This document shows, one piece after another, positions 4,662 to 12,079 of a stretch of DNA of 12,079 nt (position 1 is the first letter of the stretch; each line of letters opens with the position of its first letter). The stretch comes from Patescibacteria group bacterium. GTDB lineage: Bacteria; Patescibacteriota; Gracilibacteria; UBA1369; JAHJTR01. The notes under the pieces are model-generated. The model saw only the letters and a program-made list of their open reading frames with translations. It did not search any database and was not told the DNA's origin. A program made the position numbers and the translations under genes. Location: assembly GCA_018829865.1 (NCBI GenBank), contig JAHJTR010000029.1:1-12079 (forward strand). Direction: 5' to 3'.

Positions 4662-6401
4662 TTATGCACTCGCCTCCCAGGAGATATTTTTATATTTCTT
4701 GGCAATCTCATTAAGACTCAACACCAAATCGATAAAAAAGTTAATTTTCTCAATATCAAAATTCTTACGATTAGAAAGATTCCTATTATTTAGCAAAATT
4801 TCATCCTTGGTTTTCTGCCAATCATCAAATGGCTCAATAACCTTTTCGTACCCTGGCTTATCCACATGGCTAAACATTTTCTTCGTAATAACGAGCATCG
4901 CATTAACCTTTTTCAAAGCCAGCCTAAGATCCCGTTTCTGAGACACCGAAAATTCAATATCCCGTGCAATCATTTTAGTCACAACCTCATGAATATTTTC
5001 CGCACAATCCCCGATCTGCTCATAATGATTTACCATATGAATATGCCTCGATAATCGGCCGGACTGTTCGTCAGTCAAATTCATTTTTGCACTTTTGCCG
5101 ACATAGTCCAAAATCTTCTCTTGATACTCGTCTAGCTTTTCCTCCAGCACAAGAATCTTTTTGCCCTCCTCTTCATTCTGATTAAATATGAATTTTTTAA
5201 TAGAGGAGTAGGATTCTTGCGTCATTTTATGCATTTTACTAATGGCAAGTCTACTATGATCCAAGGCAACTGTAGGTTCCAGAGCAGATGAATCATCCAA
5301 AAACGCCAGCTCTTTTTCTTTGGCACTTTTTGGAACCAAAAAATATGAAGCCTTCACCAATAAAGCAATAAAAGGAAAAAATATCAACGCCGCCATTACG
5401 TTAAAGAATGTATGAGCATTGGCTACCATTCTAGTTGTCGAGGCATCCTGCCAAATTATATAAGAAACGGCTTCAACCATTTTTGTAAATTGTGGTAGGA
5501 AGAGTAAAAACAGCGCCGCCGCTAATACATTAAACATAAAATGAATCCGCGCGACTCTTTTTGCATTGGCGTTGGCATTAATAGCTGCAATATTGGCAGT
5601 TATTGTTGTACCGATATTTAAACCGAGAATTATTGGGATAGCACTTTCAAGGGGTATAGCCCCCGCAGAGGCCATAGCAATAGTAATACCGATTGTCGCC
5701 GAGCTGGACTGAATAATGAAGGTGAAAAAAGCTCCGGATAAAAGACCCAGAATCGGATATTTCGCAAATGTCATCAGTCCATCACTAATTGCGGGTAAAT
5801 CCTTAATCACAATTAATTCCTCCTTCATCAAAGATAAACCAAAAAACAAAATACCGAATCCCGTTAACACTTCCCCTATATACTTTAGCTGATCTCTCTT
5901 GGAAAATATCAATAAAAAAACACCAATCGCCACAATTGGCAGAGCATAAATATCGAGATTAAACGCTATGATTTGGGCAGTAATGGTTGTACCGATGTTT
6001 GCCCCCATAATAACTGCCACCGCTTGCTTAAGGTGCATAAAACCCGCATTTACAAAGCTCACAACCATAACGGTTATAGCACTGCTACTCTGTAGGACGG
6101 AAGTTGCAGTCATCCCCAGTAACAAACCTATAATCGAATTCTTTGTCAGCTTCTGCAGAATTATTTTAAGGCGATAACCGGCAATTCTTTTAAGAGCCGT
6201 GCTCATATAATTCATGCCAAAAAGAAAAAGAGCCAATCCCCCGGCCACTGTAAATATTAATTTTCTCAGGTCAAATCCCAGCTTGTCTATGTCAGGAAAT
6301 TTAACAAACACAAAAAAACTCGCAGCAATAACCAGCATTATTATCGAGAAAAAATTACCGGATACTTTCTTAGAAATGGTTTTTATAGCCTGTACGCTCA
6401 T
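4662..6401 (-). CDS. Na/Pi-cotransporter II-like membrane protein with PhoU-like C-terminal domain
   Basis: Membrane protein of the bacterial NptA/YjbB type, presumed to move phosphate, with sodium in characterised relatives. Of 579 residues, the first 355 carry about nine or ten membrane segments in two related halves. Each half has a QSSS motif (104-107 and 231-234) followed by an NIGTT motif (GANIGTT 133-139, GLNIGTT 260-266), the hallmark inverted repeat of the family. There is an extra N-terminal hydrophobic segment at about 17-34. Residues about 375-570 are soluble and helical, with HMVNHYEQIGDCAENIHEVV resembling PhoU domains, as in many bacterial members. The start is the ATG at 6401-6399, 25 bp after a TATAAT box. 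The upstream gene is separated by a terminator. The direction of phosphate movement cannot be read from sequence; YjbB-type proteins are reported to export phosphate. Confidence 0.93.
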   Translation of the reverse strand: MSVQAIKTISKKVSGNFFSIIMLVIAASFFVFVKFPDIDKLGFDLRKLIFTVAGGLALFLFGMNYMSTALKRIAGYRLKIILQKLTKNSIIGLLLGMTATSVLQSSSAITVMVVSFVNAGFMHLKQAVAVIMGANIGTTITAQIIAFNLDIYALPIVAIGVFLLIFSKRDQLKYIGEVLTGFGILFFGLSLMKEELIVIKDLPAISDGLMTFAKYPILGLLSGAFFTFIIQSSSATIGITIAMASAGAIPLESAIPIILGLNIGTTITANIAAINANANAKRVARIHFMFNVLAAALFLLFLPQFTKMVEAVSYIIWQDASTTRMVANAHTFFNVMAALIFFPFIALLVKASYFLVPKSAKEKELAFLDDSSALEPTVALDHSRLAISKMHKMTQESYSSIKKFIFNQNEEEGKKILVLEEKLDEYQEKILDYVGKSAKMNLTDEQSGRLSRHIHMVNHYEQIGDCAENIHEVVTKMIARDIEFSVSQKRDLRLALKKVNAMLVITKKMFSHVDKPGYEKVIEPFDDWQKTKDEILLNNRNLSNRKNFDIEKINFFIDLVLSLNEIAKKYKNISWEASA

Positions 6402-6426
6402 ACAAATATATTTTTAACATCCGAGT

Positions 6427-6432
6427 ATTATA
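6427..6432 (-). promoter_or_regulatory. candidate -10 box for the Na/Pi-cotransporter gene
   Basis: TATAAT on the minus strand (6432-6427), 25 bp before the ATG. It lies just past the terminator of the preceding gene, where a promoter is needed. No matching -35 is present because that position is taken by the terminator T-tract, so use of this box is uncertain. Confidence 0.4.
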
Positions 6433-6440
6433 CCATATTT

Positions 6441-6470
6441 AAAAAAAAGGGGCCAGCCCGGCCCCCTTTT
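6441..6470 (-). terminator. intrinsic terminator of the sigma4-HARE gene
   Basis: Read on the minus strand: AAAAG, then GGGGCC, loop GGGCT, GGCCCC, then eight T residues. The 6-bp GC-only stem is flanked by complementary A and T tracts. It begins 20 bp after the stop codon of the gene at 6491-7603 and is the clearest intrinsic terminator in the window. Confidence 0.88.
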
Positions 6471-6490
6471 GAATTCTTATAATATCCACA

Positions 6491-7603
6491 CTATTTCATC
6501 CCCAGAGAATCATCAATATCGTATACAGCTCTACCAACTCTCACAAAACACGGAACTTTTTGCAGATTTAGAGATATAGTACCTTTTTTAACTTTTCGCT
6601 GCTTTAATACTCCCTGAATAATCTCTTTCTTAGTGAGGGGAGCTTTTTTCTTCAAAAGACCAACAATAATTTCAGCAACCGTCCCCGGCTTGTAGCCCCA
6701 TTCTTTAAGAGCATAAAGACCTCTTCCAACGAGAACAAATAGATCACATCTGATTAACTCATTGTGAACCGCCTGAGTTGTTACCACTTTTCTATCAAAT
6801 CCGGCCTCGGTAATTTTATTGGCAATATCAATGAAATGCAGAGAATCTTTATTATTCTTCTTAAGCACAACATATGCTTTATCCCTGATACTTTTAGGAT
6901 TGATATGTCTCCAAGTCATAAGTCCGAACTCATTTCCATTAACACATTTGATTCGATGATCGGTTTGTAGGCAAGATACAGCCAGTTCCTCCGTTATATT
7001 GTCGTATTTACCTTCAAGTTTTTCGATAATTTGCTTAGCAATCTTTTCTCCTTCTACAACATCTTTCTCACCTTTTAAAATCTCAATACCCGTTTTTACG
7101 ATATCTTTGATCTGAGCCAAAGGTATTTCCCTGATTCTCCAGAACGGTCTAAATTCTCTGGTTCTTTTAACTTTCACCAAATCGCTATCAATATGCAGAG
7201 CCAATTTGACTATAGAAGAATCAACATCATTTTTACTGAGAATCATATTTAGAGCATTGCTGGCAAGACTCTCTTCAACCATAACTCCTCCACTTTTAGC
7301 CAGAATCTGCTTCAGTAAATCATTCACAAATCTCAGATTCGTATTTTTAACGGTACGTCTAAGTTTACTTAGAGCTATTTTTTCAATCTGACGAATTCTT
7401 TCTCTGGTTACCGAAAACTGTTGACCGATTCTTTCTAGCGTCTGTCTGGGTTCATTGTAAATGCTAAAACGTTTCACAATTACATCTCTTTCTTTTTCGG
7501 TAAGGACAAGAAATAAATCTTCAATAACTTTTTGCAAATCCAACGCAACAGAGGTCGGTTGTTGGTTATTTGTATCCGATTTTGTAGCGATAGTGTTAGT
7601 CAT
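6491..7603 (-). CDS. sigma-70 region 4 protein fused to HARE-type HTH domains
   Basis: A DNA-binding regulator or RNA polymerase-associated protein of 370 residues. Residues about 25-85 are a sigma-70 region 4: LTEKERDVIVKRF (35-47), then TLERIGQQFSVTRERIRQIE (55-74) and KIALSKLRR. This is nearly the -35 recognition helix of primary sigma factors. Regions 1-3 are absent, so it cannot bind a -10 element or melt DNA. Residues 90-230 form a helical linker with no match I recognise. Two tandem winged-helix modules follow, about 235-302 (SIRDKAYVVLKKN through FVLVGRGLYALKEWG) and 305-366 (TVAEIIVGLLKKKAPLTKKE through FVRVGRAVYDIDD). They resemble the HARE-HTH fold, also found in the delta subunit RpoE of Firmicutes. 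The gene has its own promoter and terminator. I read it as a transcription modulator rather than a sigma factor. Confidence 0.85.
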   Translation of the reverse strand: MTNTIATKSDTNNQQPTSVALDLQKVIEDLFLVLTEKERDVIVKRFSIYNEPRQTLERIGQQFSVTRERIRQIEKIALSKLRRTVKNTNLRFVNDLLKQILAKSGGVMVEESLASNALNMILSKNDVDSSIVKLALHIDSDLVKVKRTREFRPFWRIREIPLAQIKDIVKTGIEILKGEKDVVEGEKIAKQIIEKLEGKYDNITEELAVSCLQTDHRIKCVNGNEFGLMTWRHINPKSIRDKAYVVLKKNNKDSLHFIDIANKITEAGFDRKVVTTQAVHNELIRCDLFVLVGRGLYALKEWGYKPGTVAEIIVGLLKKKAPLTKKEIIQGVLKQRKVKKGTISLNLQKVPCFVRVGRAVYDIDDSLGMK

Positions 7604-7644
7604 CTTGTGTTGAGGGTTAGTATTTTGGTTTTTTTTGTAAGCCG

Positions 7645-7673
7645 ATACTAGAAGATATTTGAGTAATTGTCAA
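7645..7673 (-). promoter_or_regulatory. sigma70-type promoter for the sigma4-HARE gene
   Basis: On the minus strand a perfect -35 box TTGACA (7673-7668) is followed by a 17-bp spacer and TAGTAT (7650-7645, four of six -10 bases). Transcription should begin near 7638, giving a leader of about 35 nt to the ATG at 7603. A 10-mer, TTTTGTAAGC, occurs at 7633-7642 (over the start site) and again at 7693-7702, 60 bp away, and might be a regulator site. The rest of the 7604-7848 spacer is AT-rich, and I found no clear promoter for the divergent gene. Confidence 0.55.
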
Positions 7674-7848
7674 TATATATGTCTAGTCAAACTTTTGTAA
7701 GCGGCATTTACTATATTAACCACAGTAAAAAAATTTAATCAAGAGGGAATTATACATATATTATTAAACTTGTCAAATACTTTTAAGTAAAACTTCTTTC
7801 TATTTAGTAAGTAATTAACTAATTTGAATCGTGGTCTAACAAATAAAC

Positions 7849-8409
7849 GTGAACAACAAACCTACATTAAGACAAACCTACCAGTCTAAAAGATTGAAAC
7901 TACAATCTGAAGAAGTCAATATATATACCGCAAAAATCATAACCAACCTAAAAAAAATCCCCCAAGTAATGGCGGCAAGTCGACTTTTGGTGTTTTATCC
8001 TATTCAAAATGAACCTAATTTAATCGAATACTACCAACAATTATTAATTGCAAAAAAACACCTGATTTTCCCTAAAACCACCCAAAAAGGACTAATCCCC
8101 TACAAAATCGATAAACTTAGCGACCTTCAGCCCTCTCCTCCTTACAACATCCCTGAACCCAGCCATCACAAAGCAAAAAAAATCGACATTGAAAAAATTG
8201 ACCTCGTTTTTGTACCCGGCCTTGTATTCGACAAAAGAGGGCATAGAATAGGATTCGGAAAAGGCCATTACGATCATTTTTTAGCCCAAATTTCAGCACC
8301 GAAAATCGGCATTTGCTTCGACTTTCAAATAATAGACAATATCCCCGAAGAAGCACATGACGAAATAGTGGATATAATTGTCACTCCTTCAAAAATAATC
8401 ACCATTTAA
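7849..8409 (+). CDS. fau: 5-formyltetrahydrofolate cyclo-ligase
   Basis: Also called methenyl-THF synthetase. It uses ATP to convert 5-formyl-THF to 5,10-methenyl-THF in the cytoplasm, returning a stored or side-product folate to the active pool. The 186 residues match the family. The N-terminus has the basic LRQTYQSKRLKL stretch. FYPIQNEPNL (49-58) and HLIFPKT (71-77) line the substrate pocket. LVFVPGLVFDKRGHRIGFGK (119-138) followed by GHYDHFL is the ATP-binding signature, and AHDEIVDIIVTP (169-180) is the conserved C-terminal motif. The start is a GTG at 7849: no ATG exists before M41, and starting there would delete the conserved basic N-terminus. glyA begins 10 bp after its stop, so the two are very probably cotranscribed. 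No Shine-Dalgarno sequence. Confidence 0.93.
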   Translation: MNNKPTLRQTYQSKRLKLQSEEVNIYTAKIITNLKKIPQVMAASRLLVFYPIQNEPNLIEYYQQLLIAKKHLIFPKTTQKGLIPYKIDKLSDLQPSPPYNIPEPSHHKAKKIDIEKIDLVFVPGLVFDKRGHRIGFGKGHYDHFLAQISAPKIGICFDFQIIDNIPEEAHDEIVDIIVTPSKIITI

Positions 8410-8419
8410 CCCCAATAAC

Positions 8420-9673
8420 ATGACTCATCTACCAAATCTGCAAAAAAACGATGTTGAGATCCATGATCTGATAATTAAGGAGGAAGAACGGCAAAGGAAG
8501 TCAATAAGACTGATACCCTCAGAAAACTATGTTTCAAAAGCGGTTTTGGAGGCTACGGGCTCGGTTTTAACCAATAAGTATTCCGAGGGATACGCGCATA
8601 AACGATATTATGAAGGGCAAATAAATATAGATAAAATTGAAGAATTGGCTGTTTCAAGGGCAAAAGAGCTTTTCGGCTGTGAACACGCCAACGTGCAGCC
8701 TTATAGCGGCTCTCCGGCCAATATGGCCGCCTATTTCGCCTTATCTGATATCGGAGACAACATTATGGGGCTCAGTTTGCCACATGGCGGCCATTTGACT
8801 CACGGCTGGAAGGTGAATTTTTCAGGCCGATTGTATCATTCATATCAATACACAGTTGATGCCGAAACAGGCCTAATAAATTACGATAAAGTGCATGAAA
8901 TGGCCAAAGAGCACAAGCCAAAGATCATATTCGCCGGCGCAACCGCTTATCCCCGCGAGTATAATTTCGAAAAGTTCGGTGAAATCGCCAAAGATGTTGG
9001 CGCCTATTTTGTCGCCGATATCGCCCATATTAATGGTTTGATTGTGGCAGGAGTCCATCCCGATCCCGTCCCCTTCGCCGATGTTGTAACCAGCACCTCT
9101 CATAAAGCAATTAGAGGCCCAAGAGGTGGTTTTATTTTATGTAAGGAGGAGCACGCAAAAGCCATTGATAGAGCCGTATTCCCAACCCTACAAGGAGGCC
9201 CGCATAATCACACAACAGCAGCAATCGCAGTTTGTTTCAAAGAGGCAATGACTGAAGAATTCAAAGAATATGCCAGGCAAGTAGTAAAAAATGCCAAGAA
9301 GCTCGCGGATGAGCTTAATAAGAGAGGTTACAAATTAGTAACCGGCGGCACAGATAATCACCTGGTCTTAATTGATATGATTGGCAGCAAAGACATGCCG
9401 GGCAAAATAGCAGCCAAGGCCCTGGATAAAGCCGGCATAGTCACAAATTACAACACAATTCCTTGGGATAAAAGAAAGCCGTTTGATCCTTCAGGAGTTA
9501 GAACAGGCACGCCCGCAATCACCTCACGAGGTATGAAAGAAGACGAAATGGTAAAAATCGCCGACTGGATGGATCAAGTCCTCTGTAACCCCGAAGACGA
9601 AAACCTCCAAAAAAACATCAAGAAGCAAGTCGAAGATCTTTGTGATAATTTCCCAGCGCCAGGGCTTGACTAA
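8420..9673 (+). CDS. glyA: serine hydroxymethyltransferase
   Basis: PLP enzyme that interconverts serine plus THF with glycine plus 5,10-methylene-THF, the main source of one-carbon units and glycine. At 417 residues it has the normal bacterial length. The characteristic path is complete: LIPSENYVSKAVLEATGSVL (31-50), TNKYSEGYAHKRYYEG (51-66), NVQPYSGSPANMAAYFAL, LSLPHGGHLTHG, and VADIAHINGLIVAGVHPDPV (198-217) with D200 and H203. The PLP lysine K229 lies in TSTSHKAIRGPRGGFIL, where most family members have TTTTHK. VRTGTPAITSRGM (360-372) closes the core. It follows the cyclo-ligase by 10 bp. That pairing makes biochemical sense, because SHMT can form 5-formyl-THF from methenyl-THF. It converges with the phosphatase gene across a 12-bp gap in which no terminator is visible. 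Confidence 0.97.
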   Translation: MTHLPNLQKNDVEIHDLIIKEEERQRKSIRLIPSENYVSKAVLEATGSVLTNKYSEGYAHKRYYEGQINIDKIEELAVSRAKELFGCEHANVQPYSGSPANMAAYFALSDIGDNIMGLSLPHGGHLTHGWKVNFSGRLYHSYQYTVDAETGLINYDKVHEMAKEHKPKIIFAGATAYPREYNFEKFGEIAKDVGAYFVADIAHINGLIVAGVHPDPVPFADVVTSTSHKAIRGPRGGFILCKEEHAKAIDRAVFPTLQGGPHNHTTAAIAVCFKEAMTEEFKEYARQVVKNAKKLADELNKRGYKLVTGGTDNHLVLIDMIGSKDMPGKIAAKALDKAGIVTNYNTIPWDKRKPFDPSGVRTGTPAITSRGMKEDEMVKIADWMDQVLCNPEDENLQKNIKKQVEDLCDNFPAPGLD

Positions 9674-9685
9674 TACTCTATCAAA

Positions 9686-11257
9686 TTACGTCCACTTATA
9701 AACAATAAGAGTAATATCATCAAGCTGTTTATATTTATCAATAAAATGGCGAACATCAGCCATAATCGCATTCTTAATCGCCTCAGCCGATTCTAAATCC
9801 TTGAATTGCCCCATTGCTTTAATAAATCTATCCATTCCATACATTTCCATTCTATCTCTTTTAGCCTCAGGTATTCCATCGGTATACATAACCACAATAT
9901 CACCTTTATTAGGCTTAATCTGCTCAATCTTCAGCATCTTTGATACATCATTAATCATCCCCAAAGCAATTCCACCTCTTGGTAACATCGTTATCTTTTT
10001 ATTCTGATTATCATAATGCAAGATTTGTTCATGTCCGGCATTCACATATCTAAACTCCCCTGTCATTTTATTCCAAGAACTCATTATCATCGTCAAAAAC
10101 ATATTTTGCGTCGACTTAACATGCAGAATTCTATTGGTCTCAATCAAAATATCTTTAATATCTATATTCCCTGAATACCCATAAATTAAAGCATTCGCAA
10201 TCGCCCCCAAAATCCCCGATGGCACACCATGCCCGGTCACATCGCCGATATATGAAAGCAAATTATTTTCAGAAACAGGAATAAAATCGTACAAATCCCC
10301 TCCAACCTCAGCCGCAGCCAATATCCCGGCTCCAATATCCAGCCCCTCAACCTTTGGTAAATCCTTAGGAATCAACCTTTCCTGCAGTTTTGCAGCGAGT
10401 TCAAGCTCTTTTGCAACCCTCTCTTTATAAACCAAAGCCTTCGTACTCAACTCAAGGTCCCGAGCCATATTATTCACCGAATCAGCGAGGCTTCCCACCT
10501 CATCTTGTGATTTTACATTAACTCGAGTCTTGAAATTCCCTCTGGCAATGAATGAAACAGTTTCTTTAAGCTTTGTTAGAGGAGCAGTGACGTGCCGCGC
10601 TGCAATCACACTAACCGCAATTCCAATCATCACTCCAAAAATAGTCAAAAGAATAATCCGCTGAGTTGTCCTGGCCACTCGATCATTTAGTAAATGATAG
10701 CCCACGTTATAAACAACGGCATATTTGCTTTTATAAGGAATAACAATGCTTAATATTTGCTCATCATCGCCAATTTCAGGCACGAGTCGCTCATTTAAAT
10801 CGACTGTATATGTCTCCTCACCATCACGCTTCAAAAAAACAGTTCTTCCTCTGGCCGTATAAAAGGAAATATTTTTAGCCTGAATTCTATTTAACATATT
10901 CGTATCTCTGATTTCTCTGGTTGGCCCCTCATAAACCGCATTTTTCTCCTTCATCGAATCATACAAAATATTCCCCTCAAAAGTGGTAAGAGAAATATCT
11001 GTAATATCCTCATTCAAGCTAAAAAGCTCACGAATTCTCACATTAAACAGCACGAACCCGCCCTCTTTAAGTAGTTCCTCATATGCATTCACGATTTCCT
11101 GAGACGAAAGCTCTGCATACGCCTTGCCTCTCAAATATATATCTTTGCTCAATTCATTTGTTTTCTCCTCGATCAAAATAATCGCACTGATTATCAAAAG
11201 AAAAATAATCAGGATGCTGGTGAGAATTACTAATTTTGATTTAAGAGATTTGAACAT
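9686..11257 (-). CDS. membrane HAMP-SpoIIE family serine phosphatase (RsbU-like)
   Basis: A sensor phosphatase of 523 residues. A membrane segment at about 9-29 is followed by an extracytoplasmic domain of about 165 residues, plausibly Cache-like though I see no diagnostic motif. A second membrane segment lies at about 199-219, then a HAMP domain (about 220-272: RHVTAPLTKLKETVSFIARG, DEVGSLADSVNNMARDLEL). A coiled coil ending ELELAAKLQERLIPKDLP leads to a PP2C-type SpoIIE domain (about 305-522). Metal-binding acidic residues are visible: D321 (GGDLYDF), D339 (GDVTGHGVPSG), D460 (MYTDGIPEA) and D513/D514 (QLDDITLIVY). NAGHEQ and ALGM are also present. Relatives dephosphorylate anti-anti-sigma factors or related STAS proteins; no such partner is in the window. 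Its ATG directly follows the stop of the upstream binding-protein gene, implying one transcript and a functional link. Confidence 0.95.
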   Translation of the reverse strand: MFKSLKSKLVILTSILIIFLLIISAIILIEEKTNELSKDIYLRGKAYAELSSQEIVNAYEELLKEGGFVLFNVRIRELFSLNEDITDISLTTFEGNILYDSMKEKNAVYEGPTREIRDTNMLNRIQAKNISFYTARGRTVFLKRDGEETYTVDLNERLVPEIGDDEQILSIVIPYKSKYAVVYNVGYHLLNDRVARTTQRIILLTIFGVMIGIAVSVIAARHVTAPLTKLKETVSFIARGNFKTRVNVKSQDEVGSLADSVNNMARDLELSTKALVYKERVAKELELAAKLQERLIPKDLPKVEGLDIGAGILAAAEVGGDLYDFIPVSENNLLSYIGDVTGHGVPSGILGAIANALIYGYSGNIDIKDILIETNRILHVKSTQNMFLTMIMSSWNKMTGEFRYVNAGHEQILHYDNQNKKITMLPRGGIALGMINDVSKMLKIEQIKPNKGDIVVMYTDGIPEAKRDRMEMYGMDRFIKAMGQFKDLESAEAIKNAIMADVRHFIDKYKQLDDITLIVYKWT

Positions 11258-12079
11258 TTATTTTACTTCAGATGCCAAAAAATAGGTATCCATGCGAGGC
11301 TCCCATTTGATTCTCGGAGCATGCGCATAAATAATTTTAGATTCAAATAGAGGAATACCTAAAACATAATCCTCTACAATTTTAGCCATTATATGTTTAA
11401 GTAAACCGGTTCTTTTATTAAAATCCAAGGTGCTGAAACTCTCCTCAATCAATCGATCCAATTCATTATCCTTAAAACCTGTAAAGTTCAATTTTCCCCA
11501 TTTGGCAAAATCATCGCGACTATGAATTACCTCTCCCAAAAAATCACCAACATCACCCAATTCAAAACGCCAGCCAATAAAATAAAGCTGACTCTCACCC
11601 TTTTTGATTTCATCGATTAATTGATTATCGGGAACAGAAACAATATTCAGCTCAATGCCGATTAACGCAAAATTCTTTTTCAGCTCGTTACCAAAAAGCA
11701 ACATTCGGTCAGACAAAACCAAATTCATTTTTCGACCCTTTTGCAAATTATCTCGAGCCAGACTTTGAGCTAACAATTTGTCAAACTCATATCCACTAAT
11801 ATCGGCGTTATATCCCAAAATGCCCGTAGGTACAAATTGATAAATAGGCTTCAAAAAAGATTCACCCAAATTGCTAAGCGACTTTTTATCGATTATATGC
11901 GAGATCGCAATTCGCACATTTTTATTTTGAATATCAGAATCGTTAAAGTTGAAGAAGAGAAAATTCGTCTCGAGCCCAGGTCGCACTTTTACCTCATAAC
12001 CGGCCTGCTCAATTTCCTGAGTATATGATGGAGGAACATTCAAGAGTATGTCGATTACTCCTCCCTTAAGGGCATTCAA
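11258..12079 (-). CDS. family 5 solute-binding protein, C-terminal part (partial)
   Basis: C-terminal 273 residues of an extracytoplasmic solute-binding protein of the peptide/nickel/oligopeptide type (SBP_bac_5), which normally runs to about 500-550 residues. The start is beyond the right edge, so a signal peptide cannot be checked. The family core is clear: VRIAISHIIDKKSLSNLGES, the segment YQFVPTGILGYN, LKKNFALIGIELNIVSVPDN, LYFIGWRFELGDVGDFL, FTGFKDNELDRLIEESFSTL, and a closing YVLGIPLFESKIIYAHAPRI. In oligopeptide-binding proteins this order is the same. It is followed with no spacer by the membrane phosphatase gene (TAA then ATG), with no permease or ATPase on this side. It may therefore feed a signalling protein instead of, or as well as, an ABC importer. 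Confidence 0.88.
   Translation of the reverse strand: MNALKGGVIDILLNVPPSYTQEIEQAGYEVKVRPGLETNFLFFNFNDSDIQNKNVRIAISHIIDKKSLSNLGESFLKPIYQFVPTGILGYNADISGYEFDKLLAQSLARDNLQKGRKMNLVLSDRMLLFGNELKKNFALIGIELNIVSVPDNQLIDEIKKGESQLYFIGWRFELGDVGDFLGEVIHSRDDFAKWGKLNFTGFKDNELDRLIEESFSTLDFNKRTGLLKHIMAKIVEDYVLGIPLFESKIIYAHAPRIKWEPRMDTYFLASEVK

Noticed and set aside
7778..7789. Short palindrome TACTT-TT-AAGTA as an operator before the cyclo-ligase gene
   Set aside because: Five-base arms made mostly of A and T are expected by chance in this AT-rich spacer, and no promoter could be placed next to it.
1..12079. UGA read as glycine (Gracilibacteria/Absconditabacteria code)
   Set aside because: All genes have full family length under the standard bacterial code and use GGN for conserved glycines; no in-frame TGA was seen in the valS fragment I translated by hand.
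1..12079. tRNA, rRNA or tmRNA genes
   Set aside because: No cloverleaf with a convincing T-arm was seen in the intergenic spaces, which are mostly too short; the GGTTTTC in the GC-rich repeat lacks the surrounding arms.

Overview
The window looks like chromosomal DNA from an AT-rich, gene-dense bacterium with a small-genome style: short intergenic gaps, mixed strand orientation, and housekeeping genes next to uncharacterised small proteins. Two features point to a Patescibacteria/CPR-like lineage (Peregrinibacteria or a similar group is a guess). One is a sigma region 4 domain fused to HARE-type helix-turn-helix domains. The other is the absence of recognisable Shine-Dalgarno sequences before the starts. 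The standard bacterial code fits: no open frame needs UGA as sense, and no complete gene here ends in TGA. Only a phylogeny of ValS, GlyA or NadA would fix the lineage.

Layout, left to right. Positions 1-614 hold the N-terminal third or less of valyl-tRNA synthetase (minus strand, running off the left edge). Divergent from it is a small unrecognised protein gene (759-1238, plus) with a TTGACA-17-TATAGT promoter. Positions 1239-1646 are a non-coding patch, visibly more GC-rich than its surroundings. It holds three REP-like palindromes of one family (GGAGC...GCTCC) flanked by two direct copies of a 126-bp segment spaced 324 bp apart; each copy carries the last codons of the preceding gene. Next come nadA-nadC (plus), driven by a TTTACA-16-TATAAT promoter that starts just after the second repeat copy. 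Convergent with them is a minus-strand block: an unrecognised acidic protein (own perfect TTGACA-16-TATAAT promoter), a HIT protein, a Na/Pi-cotransporter-like protein with a PhoU-like tail, and the sigma4-HARE protein, which ends in a clear intrinsic terminator. A divergent AT-rich spacer (7604-7848) separates this block from a plus-strand pair, 5-formyl-THF cyclo-ligase and glyA. The right end is a minus-strand pair: the C-terminal part of a family 5 solute-binding protein followed with no gap by a membrane HAMP-SpoIIE phosphatase.

How the genes fit together. nadA-nadC make the last two steps from iminoaspartate to nicotinate mononucleotide. The cyclo-ligase and GlyA form a folate one-carbon pair: GlyA can produce 5-formyl-THF as a side product and the cyclo-ligase recycles it. 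The binding protein and the phosphatase look like a ligand sensor with a cytoplasmic phosphatase output. The sigma4-HARE protein keeps the -35-binding helix of a group 1 sigma factor but has no region 2, so it is more likely a transcription regulator than a sigma factor. The best candidates for something undescribed are this protein, the sensor-phosphatase pair, the REP-like repeat patch, and the two orphan proteins with near-consensus promoters.
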